Shown in pieces: positions 9,257 to 16,663 of a stretch of 35,494 nt of DNA. Made by a program: the position numbers and the translations under genes. Source of the DNA: an uncultured Alphaproteobacteria bacterium (GTDB lineage: Bacteria; Pseudomonadota; Alphaproteobacteria; Micropepsales; Micropepsaceae). Below the pieces are notes generated by a model, which was given only the letters and a program-made list of their open reading frames with translations, was not told the DNA's origin and made no database searches. The stretch's first letter is position 1; every line of letters starts with the position of its first letter. The DNA is taken from positions 1 to 35,494 of the forward strand of contig CALMGU010000004.1 in assembly GCA_937865685.1 (NCBI GenBank), in the 5' to 3' direction.

Positions 9257-9679
9257 ATGTTTGAAGAATTCAAGAAATTCGCGATGCGCGGCAACGTGCT
9301 GGACCTGGCGGTCGGTGTGATCATCGGCGCCTCCTTCACCGGCATCGTCACATCGCTGGTCAATGACGTCATCATGCCGCCGGTCGGCCTGGCGCTGGGC
9401 GGGGTGGATTTCTCAAACTTCTTCATCGTTCTGAAGGGCGACCGCGCGGTCGATACCCTGGCCGCCGCGAAAGCCGCCAAGGATGTGACGTTGAATTACG
9501 GCCTGTTCGTGAATGCGATCATCAATTTCGTGATCGTGGCTTTCGTACTCTTCCTTCTGATCCGCCAGATCAACAAGCTGACCACGCCTGCGCCCGCGGC
9601 CGAAGCCGCACCGCCGCCGCCGTCCGAAGAAGTGTTGCTGCTGCGCGAGATCCGCGACGGCCTGAAAGCGCGGGGATGA
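9257..9679 (+). CDS. mscL: Large-conductance mechanosensitive channel
   Basis: 140 residues. The N-terminal helix and first membrane segment ([20 protein letters not shown], then [24 protein letters not shown]) are the MscL signature. The second membrane segment ([20 protein letters not shown]) is followed by a Pro/Ala linker and the C-terminal bundle helix ([15 protein letters not shown]). It is a homopentameric inner-membrane valve that opens under membrane tension during hypo-osmotic shock. The ATG at 9257 is chosen rather than an in-frame start at 9098, because the latter only adds antisense-looking sequence from the preceding gene. Its stop overlaps the next gene by 4 bases. Confidence 0.97.
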   Translation: MFEEFKKFAMRGNVLDLAVGVIIGASFTGIVTSLVNDVIMPPVGLALGGVDFSNFFIVLKGDRAVDTLAAAKAAKDVTLNYGLFVNAIINFVIVAFVLFLLIRQINKLTTPAPAAEAAPPPPSEEVLLLREIRDGLKARG

Positions 9680-10209
9680 AGTTTTCACGCGGCGCTCTGG
9701 TCGCGCTGGCGGTTCTGCTTTCCGCGTCGCCGCTGGGCGCGCAGACCGACATGGCCGGTATGGCCGCCGGGTTTCTGGGCGCCTATGGCAGCTTTCGTCC
9801 GTCCGCCGGAATTCCCGATGCCGGCGGACGGAGCAGGCTGGCCCCTTATCTGTCGCCGGCCTTGAACAAGATGCTGGCCGATGGCGCCGCGGCCGAAGCG
9901 CGCTTCGCGGCCAAGTTCAAGAATTCGCCGCCTTTGATCGAAGGCGATCTGTTTTCCTCCATGTTCGAAGGCGCCACCGCCTGGAAGCTGGGTGCCTGCA
10001 GCGCCAGCGGAACGGCCGCGCGATGCCCCGTCAATTTCTCCTATTTGCAGGCAGGCCGTCCGCCCGTGACCTGGACCGACACGCTGCTCCTGGTCAACAC
10101 GGCGGCGGGCTGGCGTGTGGATGACATCGCCTATGGGGCGGGATTTCAGTTCGGCAACACCGGCAAGCTCACCGATACGCTCAAGACGGTCTTGCGCGAA
10201 GCGCCTTGA
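9676..10209 (+). CDS. Exported protein of unknown function
   Basis: 177 residues with a clear Sec signal peptide ([23 protein letters not shown], cleavage near residue 22). The mature part has two cysteines ([14 protein letters not shown]) that could form a disulfide. The C-terminal half ([22 protein letters not shown]) resembles the DUF3828-like or NTF2-like fold in which a small protein ends with a Trp-Arg-Val-Asp-Asp-Ile strand. It overlaps mscL by ATGA, suggesting coupled expression, and precedes msrB by 48 bases. Likely periplasmic; role unknown. Confidence 0.8.
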   Translation: MKFSRGALVALAVLLSASPLGAQTDMAGMAAGFLGAYGSFRPSAGIPDAGGRSRLAPYLSPALNKMLADGAAAEARFAAKFKNSPPLIEGDLFSSMFEGATAWKLGACSASGTAARCPVNFSYLQAGRPPVTWTDTLLLVNTAAGWRVDDIAYGAGFQFGNTGKLTDTLKTVLREAP

Positions 10210-10257
10210 GTAACCAGTTTCCGCTCCTGCCGAATTGGGTGCCGAAAGGATATCGAC

Positions 10258-10656
10258 ATGACCAAAGAGAAAATCGTGAAGAGCGACAGCGAATGGCGCG
10301 AGCAGCTTTCGGCGGATCGTTACCGGGTGCTGCGCCAGCACGGCACCGAGCCGGCGGGAACCAGCCCGCTCAATTACGAAAAGCGCGCCGGCGAATTTCT
10401 CTGCGCTGGTTGCGGCGCGGAACTTTTCCAATCCGGCACCAAATATGAAAGCGGATCGGGCTGGCCCAGTTTTTATGCGCCGATGCCCGATGCGGTGGCG
10501 ACCACCACCGACACAAGCCATGGCATGGTGCGCACCGAAGTGAATTGCGCCCGCTGCGGCGGCCATCTGGGCCACGTCTTTCCCGACGGTCCCCGCCCAA
10601 CCGGCGAGCGTTATTGCATCAACGGCGCGGCGCTGGATTTCAAGCCGAAAAGCTAA
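10258..10656 (+). CDS. msrB: Peptide-methionine (R)-S-oxide reductase
   Basis: 132 residues. It reduces the R epimer of methionine sulfoxide in oxidised proteins. Catalytic Cys120 lies in ERYCINGAAL. The structural zinc ligands are CAGC (Cys49, Cys52) and CARC (Cys97, Cys100). SGSGWPSFY and GGHLGHVFPDGP are family hallmarks. No signal peptide, so cytoplasmic. The resolving cysteine position common in some MsrBs cannot be judged with confidence. AAAGGA precedes the ATG. It is the last gene of the plus-strand run and is followed by a strong terminator. Confidence 0.97.
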   Translation: MTKEKIVKSDSEWREQLSADRYRVLRQHGTEPAGTSPLNYEKRAGEFLCAGCGAELFQSGTKYESGSGWPSFYAPMPDAVATTTDTSHGMVRTEVNCARCGGHLGHVFPDGPRPTGERYCINGAALDFKPKS

Positions 10657-10683
10657 CGCTCAATTTCACAAGAGCAGAAATGC

Positions 10684-10715
10684 AAACGCCGCGATCCAAA
10701 AGACCGCGGCGTTTT
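10684..10715. terminator. Rho-independent terminator after msrB
   Basis: A 10-bp stem AAACGCCGCG (10684-10693) pairs with CGCGGCGTTT (10705-10714) around an 11-base loop and runs into a short T tract. The A-rich left edge makes it able to work in both directions, serving msrB on the plus strand and the convergent gene ending at 10741 on the minus strand. Confidence 0.85.
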
Positions 10716-10740
10716 GTTATCCGGACCGATGTCGCCGGTC

Positions 10741-11175
10741 TTATTCTTCCGGGCCGCCGGTCTTGGAACGGCTGCGGGCTTCGGCTTCGGCGGCTCGCAA
10801 TTCGGCGCCTTGCGGACCTTCCATGGCGGCTTCGGCCTCTTTGCCCATCTGCGGAATCTCGGAATTGTGGCGCTTCACGAAATTGGCTTCGTCTTTGAGG
10901 AATTTGCGCGAGGCTTGATAGTCGCCCTCGCCCATAATCTGCTTCTTCTTTTTCGGAGCGGCTTTCTTCGCCGGACTCTTCTTGGCGGCGGCTGGGCGTT
11001 TGGCCTTGGCGGCTTTGCGCTTGGCTTTTTTCGGCGCCGCTTTTTTGGCTTTGCTTTTCTTGGCGCCGCGCGAGGCCGCCGCCGCGGCGCGCGCGGGCTT
11101 CTTTGCCTTGGTTTTTTTGGCTTTCGTGGCTTTCTTGGCTTTGGATTTTGCTTTGGCTTTCTTCGCTTTGGCCAT
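10741..11175 (-). CDS. Histone-H1-like Lys/Ala-rich protein with a small conserved C-terminal domain
   Basis: 144 residues in two parts. Residues 1-79 are almost only Lys and Ala with Pro and Arg (KKAKAKSKAKKATKAKK, AAPKKAKRKAAKAKRP), like the C-terminal tail of histone H1 and of bacterial HctB/AlgP-type proteins. Residues 80-144 form a different, mixed-charge region (IMGEGDYQASRKFLKDEAN, then GPQGAELRAAEAEARSRSK) resembling a short domain found in small proteobacterial proteins of unknown role. The ATG at 11175 has GGAG 6 bases upstream. Binding to nucleoid DNA or RNA through the basic tail is inference. No export signal. Confidence 0.8.
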   Translation of the reverse strand: MAKAKKAKAKSKAKKATKAKKTKAKKPARAAAAASRGAKKSKAKKAAPKKAKRKAAKAKRPAAAKKSPAKKAAPKKKKQIMGEGDYQASRKFLKDEANFVKRHNSEIPQMGKEAEAAMEGPQGAELRAAEAEARSRSKTGGPEE

Positions 11176-11270
11176 GGATTGCTCCGTTGGAAGGGGCGGG
11201 GAGCTTAGGCGTGTTGCCGTCCAGGAGCGAGGGGGAATGACCGCCTCGGCGTTGCTTTATCGCGTGGGCT

Positions 11271-12161
11271 TCAGCGTTCCATCGCCAGACGTTCCATCAG
11301 CCAGGACGCGGCGGGACCCAGCGGGGTGTCGGCGCGATGAACGGTGTGGAAATGATATTGCACATCGTCCCAGGTATCGATCGGCAGGCGGACGAGCCGG
11401 CCGCGCTTGATGTCGTCCGACACCATCGGCCCCGGCATCGATCCCCAGCCCAGGCCCGCCACCAGCAGCGCATGCTTGGCGCCCAGATCCGCCAGCCGCC
11501 AGCTTTTCACCGCCACCACGCCCAGATCGCGCCCGGCGGTCAGGCTGGAACGATCCGTCAGCACCAGCTGCACATGATCGCGCGCCAGGGCGCTGGTCAC
11601 TTTGCCGGTCTTGGCCAGGGGATGATCGGGATGGGCCACCGGGATCAGCTTGACCGCGCCCGCAGGCGTCTGGACCAGAAGATCGCTGGCGATTTCCAAC
11701 GGGCCTGAGAGGCCGAACAAGGCATCGCGATCCAGCACCGCTTGCGTCACCGCCCCCAAGGCTTCGACTCTCAGGCGCAGCGACACGGTGGGAAATCTGC
11801 CGCGGAATTCATCCAATGCCTTCACCACCCGCCTGGCGGGCAGCATCACATCCACCACCAGGCTGACCTCGGCTTCCAGTCCCTGGGTCAGGCCCTTGGC
11901 TTTTGCGATCAGTCCGTCCAGCGCCATCGCCAGGCCGCGGCCGTCGGAAAGAATGGCGCGGCCTGCTTCGGTGAGGCGCGGTTTGCTGGCGCCGGCCCGG
12001 ACAAACAGCGCAAGGCCCAGCTGGCTCTCCAGATTGGCGATGGCATAGCTCACCGCCGACGTGGCGCGGCCCAGCCTGCGCCCGGCGGCCGCGAAGCTGC
12101 CGGTTTCGACGATCGCCAGGAACACAGCGATCTGATCCAGGGTGGGGGCTTTGGGTTCCAT
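11271..12161 (-). CDS. LysR-family transcriptional regulator
   Basis: 296 residues. The N-terminal winged helix-turn-helix (LDQIAVFLAIVETGSFAAAGRRLGRATSAVSYAIANLESQLG, about 8-50) is standard for LysR, followed by the substrate-binding domain. It is divergently transcribed from wrbA across 96 bases, so it is the likely regulator of wrbA and of itself. Ligand unknown; a quinone or oxidant-related effector would fit the neighbour. It starts at ATG 12161 and ends about 95 bases from the histone-like gene. Confidence 0.93.
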   Translation of the reverse strand: MEPKAPTLDQIAVFLAIVETGSFAAAGRRLGRATSAVSYAIANLESQLGLALFVRAGASKPRLTEAGRAILSDGRGLAMALDGLIAKAKGLTQGLEAEVSLVVDVMLPARRVVKALDEFRGRFPTVSLRLRVEALGAVTQAVLDRDALFGLSGPLEIASDLLVQTPAGAVKLIPVAHPDHPLAKTGKVTSALARDHVQLVLTDRSSLTAGRDLGVVAVKSWRLADLGAKHALLVAGLGWGSMPGPMVSDDIKRGRLVRLPIDTWDDVQYHFHTVHRADTPLGPAASWLMERLAMER

Positions 12162-12257
12162 GTTCCAAATTCCAGAACAGAATATTCAGAATTATACCAA
12201 TTTTCGGAACAGTCCAGCGCCCTTATATCGCCGTCAGCAATTCAGCAGGAGCCAGCC
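12162..12257. promoter_or_regulatory. LysR/wrbA divergent control region with inverted repeats
   Basis: 96 bases, locally AT-rich. GTTCC at 12162-12166 is mirrored by GGAAC at 12206-12210, and the palindrome GAATATTC lies at 12180-12187. These are plausible LysR binding sites. A TTATAT at 12223-12228 could be the -10 of wrbA; no good -35 stands 16-18 bases upstream, which would fit activator dependence. AGGAG before 12258 is the wrbA ribosome site. Confidence 0.5.
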
Positions 12258-12872
12258 ATGGCCACGAAGATCTTCATTCCCTTCTATTCCCGCACCGGCA
12301 CGGTCGAGGCGCTGGCCAGGGCCGTGGCCGAAGGGGCCGAGGCCGAGGGCGCGCAAGTGCGACTCGCCCGCGCCCGCGAACTGGTCGGTCATGACATCAT
12401 GGGTTCGGTGCCGGGATGGAAAGAAAGCGCTGAAGCCATGAATGCCCGCTATCCCGCCCCCACCGCCGAAGACGCGGTCTGGGCCGATGGCATCGTTTTC
12501 GGCACGCCCACGCGCTTTGGCGCGATGGCGTCGGAATTGAAGGCCTATATCGACGGGCTTGGCGGCCTCTGGGTCAAAGGCGCGCTGGTTGGCAAAGCGG
12601 GCGCCGCCTTCACGGGCTCAGCGACACCTCATGGCGGCAATGAATCGACCATCATCTCCATGTTCAATCCCATGGCGCATCTGGGCCTGATCATCGTGCC
12701 CACCGGTTATGCGGACGCCGCCATGTTCAAGGGCGCGGGCACGCCTTATGGCCCCAGCGTGGTGTCGGGCAATCCGGCGTCGGGCCCCACGCCGGAAGAG
12801 TTGGATGTGGCCCGCTTCCAGGGCCGCAGGATTGCAAAAGTCGCAAGCGTCTTGCGCGCCCTGAACGGTTGA
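12258..12872 (+). CDS. wrbA: NAD(P)H:quinone oxidoreductase, WrbA type (flavodoxin fold)
   Basis: 204 residues. The flavodoxin-like FMN site begins with FIPFYSRTGTVEALARAV (about 5-22). GTPTRFGAMASELKAYID (about 86-103), TGSATPHGGNESTI and the C-terminal RFQGRRIAKVA are typical of the WrbA family. It performs two-electron reduction of quinones and so avoids semiquinone radicals. The ATG at 12258 has AGGAG at good spacing, and the upstream in-frame extension is rejected. Divergent LysR gene upstream; a MaoC-like gene follows. Confidence 0.93.
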   Translation: MATKIFIPFYSRTGTVEALARAVAEGAEAEGAQVRLARARELVGHDIMGSVPGWKESAEAMNARYPAPTAEDAVWADGIVFGTPTRFGAMASELKAYIDGLGGLWVKGALVGKAGAAFTGSATPHGGNESTIISMFNPMAHLGLIIVPTGYADAAMFKGAGTPYGPSVVSGNPASGPTPEELDVARFQGRRIAKVASVLRALNG

Positions 12873-12919
12873 ACTCTGATGCTCCGCGCGGGATTTTCTC
12901 TCCGCGCGGAGGTCATCAT

Positions 12920-13378
12920 TTGAGTGAACGCCTTTATCTGGAAGATGTCTTTGTCGGGCAGCGTTTCGTCACCCGCACGCACACGCTGACGGCGGAAGAG
13001 ATCAAGGTCTTCGCGCGGGACTATGATCCGCAAGCCTTCCATACCGACGAAGAAACCGCCAAGGACACATTCTTCGGCGGGTTGGCCGCCAGCGGCTGGC
13101 ACACCGCCGCCATCACCATGCGGCTTCAGGCCGACAGCGGCCCTCCCATCGCGGGTGGCATGATCGGCGCGGGCGGCGAGATTTCCTGGCCACGGCCCAC
13201 CCGCCCCGGCGATATGCTGCATGTGGAAAGCGAAATCATGGAGGTCAAGCCGTCCAAGTCGCGGCCGGAGCGAGGGTTCATCACGCTGAAAAGCGAAACC
13301 AAAAATCAGAAGGGCGAAGTGGTCCAGCTTCTTGTGGTCAAACTGCTGATCTGGCGCATGCCGGAATATGGCTTTTGA
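12920..13378 (+). CDS. MaoC-like hot-dog-fold dehydratase
   Basis: 152 residues. RLYLEDVFVGQRFVTRTHTLTAEEI and the catalytic-type segment FARDYDPQAFHTDEE (Asp and His of the R-hydratase motif, around residues 33-47) define the MaoC dehydratase family. The family hydrates or dehydrates acyl-CoA thioesters; the exact substrate is unknown. I chose a TTG start at 12920 because a perfect GGAGGT stands 6 bases before it. The longer reading from a TTG at 12869 begins inside the wrbA stop and has no ribosome site. Probably co-transcribed with wrbA. Confidence 0.88.
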   Translation: MSERLYLEDVFVGQRFVTRTHTLTAEEIKVFARDYDPQAFHTDEETAKDTFFGGLAASGWHTAAITMRLQADSGPPIAGGMIGAGGEISWPRPTRPGDMLHVESEIMEVKPSKSRPERGFITLKSETKNQKGEVVQLLVVKLLIWRMPEYGF

Positions 13379-13409
13379 CCCTTATCGCGGCTTCGATTAG
13401 AGAAAACCC

Positions 13410-14012
13410 ATGCTGGATCATCTGAAAGCCAATAATCGCGCCTGGGTGGACCGCATGGTCGCCCACGACCCGGAATTCTTCAAACGGCTGGAGAACCAGC
13501 AGAGCCCGCAATATCTCTGGATCGGCTGCTCCGACAGCCGCGTGCCCGCCAACGAAATCGTCGACCTGGCGCCGGGCGAGATCTTTGTCCATCGCAATGT
13601 CGCCAACCTCGCGCCGCCGCAGGACGCCAATTACCTTTCGGTGCTGCAATTCGCGGTCGATGTGCTCAAGGTCCGCCATATCATCGTGGTCGGTCATTAT
13701 GGCTGCGGCGGCATCAAGGCGGCAGTCGATGGCAAGCGCCGCGGCCTGATCGATCACTGGCTTCATCCCATCCGTGAAGTGGCGGAAGAACATCGCGACG
13801 AACTGGCCGCGATCGGCGACACGCACAAGCGCCATGACCGGTTGTGCGAATTGAATGTGATGCGTCAGGTGCGCAATGTGTCGTCCGACGTGTTCGTGCT
13901 GGATGCCTGGGCGCGCGGCCAGCCCTTGTCCGTGCATGGCTGGGTCTATTCGCTGGCCACCGGGCTGGTGAACGATCTGAGCGTCACCGTCAGGGCGCCG
14001 CGCGCGCCATAA
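13410..14012 (+). CDS. can: Beta-class carbonic anhydrase
   Basis: 200 residues. It interconverts CO2 and bicarbonate with a zinc ion bound by Cys40, His96 and Cys99; the Asp42/Arg44 dyad lies in IGCSDSRVPA and the second ligand block is VVGHYGCGG. PGEIFVHRNVAN is also conserved. No signal peptide, so cytoplasmic, supplying bicarbonate for carboxylases. It starts at ATG 13410, 31 bases after the MaoC-like gene. It is the last gene before a repeat-rich intergenic region. Confidence 0.96.
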   Translation: MLDHLKANNRAWVDRMVAHDPEFFKRLENQQSPQYLWIGCSDSRVPANEIVDLAPGEIFVHRNVANLAPPQDANYLSVLQFAVDVLKVRHIIVVGHYGCGGIKAAVDGKRRGLIDHWLHPIREVAEEHRDELAAIGDTHKRHDRLCELNVMRQVRNVSSDVFVLDAWARGQPLSVHGWVYSLATGLVNDLSVTVRAPRAP

Positions 14013-14309
14013 CCGCGACCGTCACAGGCTTGGTATCGACCGACCGGCCGCCGGATTGCTATCGGCGGCGAGGCGACATCCGACAGGATGTCGTCAGCAG
14101 CGAACGCCCGGAGCGCGAGCGAAGGGCCGGCAATCCGCTTGGCGCGGTATCGGCAGGGAAAATACTGGCGCCGACTCGGACTACTGCGCGAGCCTCGGGG
14201 GCGCTGAGGATTTCAGGCAACTGCCGCGTTCTGGCGCCGACTCGGGCCGCTGACGCGGCCCTCACTGGCGCTCAGTTTTTGTAAGCTCGCTTCGCTCGCT
14301 AACAAAAAC
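14013..14309. repeat. Repeat- and hairpin-rich intergenic region next to tRNA-Arg
   Basis: 297 bases without a credible gene. CGACATCC/GGATGTCG forms a stem at 14074-14093. The exact 15-base repeat CTGGCGCCGACTCGG occurs at 14165-14179 and 14231-14245. GGGCCGC/GCGGCCC forms a 7-bp stem at 14244-14261. A 10-bp inverted repeat CAGTTTTTGT (14273-14282) and ACAAAAACTG (14302-14311) reaches into the CCA end of tRNA-Arg and can act as its terminator on the minus strand. The tRNA 3' sequence GCGCCAGT recurs on the minus strand at the repeats. Confidence 0.65.
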
Positions 14310-14386
14310 TGGCGCACCCGATAGGATTCGAACCTATGACCTCTGCCTTCGGAGGGCAGCACTCTATCCAGCTGAGCTACGGGTGC
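14310..14386 (-). tRNA. tRNA-Arg(CCG)
   Basis: 77 bases including an encoded CCA. The acceptor stem pairs GCACCCG with CGGGTGC; the D arm has AGCTCAGCTGGATAGAGT, the T arm GGTTCGAATCC. The anticodon stem CTGCC/GGCAG holds the loop CTCCGAA, giving anticodon CCG that reads CGG arginine codons. A TTTATA upstream on the minus strand (about 14400-14405) could be its -10, placing the promoter inside the terminator hairpin of the neighbouring gene. Confidence 0.96.
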
Positions 14387-14408
14387 AGGCAGGGCGACCT
14401 ATAAAGCA

Positions 14409-14446
14409 AAACGAGCCCGCAACGCAAAGCGTTGTCGGGCTCGTTT
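14409..14446. terminator. Strong hairpin terminator of the YidB-like gene
   Basis: AAACGAGCCCG (14409-14419) pairs with CGGGCTCGTTT (14436-14446), and inside it CAACGC pairs with GCGTTG around an AAA loop, with one bulged T at 14435. That makes 17 base pairs. On the minus strand it ends in TTTT, so it terminates the gene at 14463. It also lies within 25 bases of the tRNA-Arg 5' end. Confidence 0.85.
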
Positions 14447-14462
14447 GGCTATTTTCCTGTCT

Positions 14463-14801
14463 TCAGGCCCGGTTGCCCGCCAGCATCGGCAGATGCTCGG
14501 CCAGATGCGCCAGCGCGCTGTCCGGCGACAGATTGAGGGCCTGGGCGATTTCCTGAATATGTTCCGGGGTCAGGGCCGCTTTCAGCTGGTCCACGCTGAT
14601 GGGCTGGCCCTGGCCGCCGCCGGTCCAGGACGACACCAGATGGCCCAGCCCGCCCTCACTCAACTGTCCCATCAGGCCGGACAGGCCACCCAACGAGGAA
14701 TTCTGCAGCACATTGCCGAGCAGGCCCTGCACGCCGCCTTCACCGCCTTGCGAAAGCGCGCTTTTGGCCGCGCCCACCACATCATCCAACAGACCCATCA
14801 T
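14463..14801 (-). CDS. YidB-like protein (DUF937)
   Basis: 112 residues. MGLLDDVVGAAKSALSQGGE, a Gly/Leu-rich centre (LGGLSGLMGQLSEGGLGHLVSSW) and the C-terminal LTPEHIQEIAQALNLSPDSALAHLAEHLP match the YidB/DUF937 family, whose function is unknown. The family is small and cytosolic; a homeodomain-like C-terminal fold has been proposed for it. The start is ATG at 14801 or the adjacent ATG at 14798. It is followed by its own strong terminator and then tRNA-Arg. Confidence 0.85.
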   Translation of the reverse strand: MMGLLDDVVGAAKSALSQGGEGGVQGLLGNVLQNSSLGGLSGLMGQLSEGGLGHLVSSWTGGGQGQPISVDQLKAALTPEHIQEIAQALNLSPDSALAHLAEHLPMLAGNRA

Positions 14802-14862
14802 GACCTCCCATTGCTACGGTTGACATTATGTCGGGCTCGCGACGCCGCTGGGGCCGAAACCA

Positions 14863-15384
14863 TCACTCCCGGATCGTGTTCTTCTTCATCACGGCATCGA
14901 TGGTGGCTTCGGAATAGCTCAGCAATCGGCCCAACTGCCTGGCGATCTCTTCACGGGCCTTGCCGGTATATGCGCCGGACTTGACCAGTTCCGCCTTCCT
15001 GCGCTTCAGGGCCAGATATTCATCGAGCGTGGAGCCCTTATAGATCAGCAGGACATCCTTGCCCTTGGCGACATCGGCGGGGAACAGATCGGTGACGATC
15101 AGATCGGGCTCGCGGTATAGCGCGACATGGCTCTCTTTTGCGATCCGGGTTGCTTCCTGGAAGATGGCGCTCGCCTCCGCCGGCGGCAGCACCGCGCTGA
15201 ATGCCAGCTTCTTGGAATTGTCATCCACCATTTCCGCGAATGCGGCGATCACGCCCAGATCGTAAGACCGCCGATCCATCTTCCATGCATCGCCTGCATC
15301 CTTTGCCGACACATGTCCCGGAACGGATGCTGCAAGCGATACCGCCGCCACAAACAAAGCGGCAAGAAAGCCTTTGCCCGTCAT
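14863..15384 (-). CDS. Exported protein of unknown function
   Basis: 173 residues with a Sec signal peptide (MTGKGFLAALFVAAVSLAASVPGHVSA, cleavage near residue 27). The mature part is mainly helical and charged (KRRKAELVKSGAYTGKAREEIARQLGRLLSYSEATIDAVMKK). The middle VLPPAEASAIFQEATRIAKES and DLFPADVAKGKDVLLIYKG are not recognised from any family. No cysteines in the mature part. Likely periplasmic; function unknown. Confidence 0.75.
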   Translation of the reverse strand: MTGKGFLAALFVAAVSLAASVPGHVSAKDAGDAWKMDRRSYDLGVIAAFAEMVDDNSKKLAFSAVLPPAEASAIFQEATRIAKESHVALYREPDLIVTDLFPADVAKGKDVLLIYKGSTLDEYLALKRRKAELVKSGAYTGKAREEIARQLGRLLSYSEATIDAVMKKNTIRE

Positions 15385-15517
15385 TCATGTCCCCCTCAGT
15401 TGCCGAGACGCAGATGCATGGTCATATGCACGTGCGCCAAGCCATGTCTCCAGCCGCAATGGTGCGTGGAGGACCCTAGAACACAACACCGATCTTCCCA
15501 AGGATTACCGGCTGCGG

Positions 15518-15901
15518 TTACAGCCAGGTCGCGACGCCGCCGTGACCGGAGCAGGTGCCGCTGCGATGGGTATAGGTCACCGTCTTGCCGTCCTTGCATT
15601 TGGCGGAGCCGGCCTCGGCTTTCGCCGCCGGCTTGGCGGTCATCGCCGCAGGCGTAGCGGCGGCCGGTTTGGCCGTCATGGCGGCGGGTGTCGCGGCGGC
15701 GGTGCTGGCCGGCGCTTTCAGGCAGGTGGCCATATAGTCCTTGTAGGTGGTCTTGGACTTGGCGGCGGCATTCATGCCGTTCCAAGTGGCGGCGCAGCTT
15801 TTCATGTTGGCCTGTTGCGCCGTGTCGGCGGCGCGGCCGGGCGCCGAGAATGAAATGGCGGCGATTGCGGCAACAAGCGCGATTGCAAATTGAGTACGCA
15901 A
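15518..15901 (-). CDS. Exported protein with PsiF-like segment and C-terminal DUF3761-like domain
   Basis: 127 residues from a TTG start at 15901, chosen because GGGAGGT stands just upstream and it gives a clean signal peptide (LRTQFAIALVAAIAAIS...PGRAA). An upstream ATG at 15967 would bury that signal. The mature protein has NMKSCAATWNGMNAAAKSK and TYKDYMATCL, resembling the PsiF repeat. A Pro/Ala linker carries two copies of ATPAAMTAKPAA. The C-terminal CKDGKTVTYTHRSGTCSGHGG is like DUF3761, with paired cysteines probably forming a disulfide. Periplasmic; role unknown. Confidence 0.8.
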   Translation of the reverse strand: MRTQFAIALVAAIAAISFSAPGRAADTAQQANMKSCAATWNGMNAAAKSKTTYKDYMATCLKAPASTAAATPAAMTAKPAAATPAAMTAKPAAKAEAGSAKCKDGKTVTYTHRSGTCSGHGGVATWL

Positions 15902-16078
15902 ATAGACCTCCCTCGAGACAATGACGGCGTAAAGCTTCCGCTTGTTTGACGAGAGGAACAAGAGCATCGGCCAGGAAAAGTGTGGAGCGCCTTCCGCGCG
16001 GGCGTTGCCACGCTGCCGCTAACAACTCCGTCCGGCCGTGTGACCAACAAGACGGTGGAGCCGGTTTTGCAAAAATTT

Positions 16079-16624
16079 CTATGCCGGGCGTGCGAGTTCT
16101 GCTTTCACGGCTCTGCGCATGCGCGCGGGATCGGTTCGCGTATCCATCGACTTGAAAATAATTCTGATTCTCCGATCTGTCGGAAAGATTGCCGGAAGTT
16201 CATCTTCGGCGATACCACAGCCAAGGATCACCAGATCCGACGCACGCGACAGGTCTTCCGTCGCAATCGCTTTCAGCATTGCTTGCGACCAGCCGGAATC
16301 GCCGGGCACGTCCATGAAGGCGAATGGATCCGGCGCATGCACCACCACCAGCCGCATGTGATCGGGCACTGCCAATCCGCCCTGCAACAATGCGGTGACG
16401 GCGATGGATGCATGAATGTCATTGGCGATCACCAGCACCGCTTTCTTCGCGCCGCGCGATCCCAGCGCCACCGAATCGATGAACATCGGTTTGCCGTCGA
16501 GGCCCGATTTGCCCATATGGGCACGGGAGATGGTGTCGGCACGCGCTTTCACGCAGGCCGCGATGAAGGCCTTGCGCGCCGTGCGGTAATCGGGCGGATT
16601 CGGAGTTTCGGATTTCGAAGGCAT
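16079..16624 (-). CDS. Short DUF2817-like protein, possibly degenerate
   Basis: 181 residues. The N-terminal half (ARKAFIAACVKARADTIS, then GLDGKPMFIDSVALGSRGAKKAVLVI) resembles the start of DUF2817 proteins, M14-peptidase-like enzymes of roughly 350-380 residues. Where that family has a metal-binding GTHGVEG, this protein has ANDIHASIA, and the rest is much shorter. It may be a truncated, non-catalytic relative or a different small alpha/beta hydrolase-like fold. The ATG at 16624 is forced by an in-frame stop 3 codons upstream. Only 39 bases separate it from the divergent dipeptidase gene. Confidence 0.5.
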   Translation of the reverse strand: MPSKSETPNPPDYRTARKAFIAACVKARADTISRAHMGKSGLDGKPMFIDSVALGSRGAKKAVLVIANDIHASIAVTALLQGGLAVPDHMRLVVVHAPDPFAFMDVPGDSGWSQAMLKAIATEDLSRASDLVILGCGIAEDELPAIFPTDRRIRIIFKSMDTRTDPARMRRAVKAELARPA

Positions 16625-16663
16625 TTTCCGCTAATCTACCTCCGGTCACAGGAAAGTTGAAGA

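Noticed and set aside
10714..11410. Long Phe/Gly- and Ala/Leu-rich ORFs on the plus strand here
   Set aside because: They are antisense shadows of the Lys/Ala-rich gene at 10741-11175; Lys AAG and Ala GCC codons read backwards give Leu/Phe and Gly/Ala.
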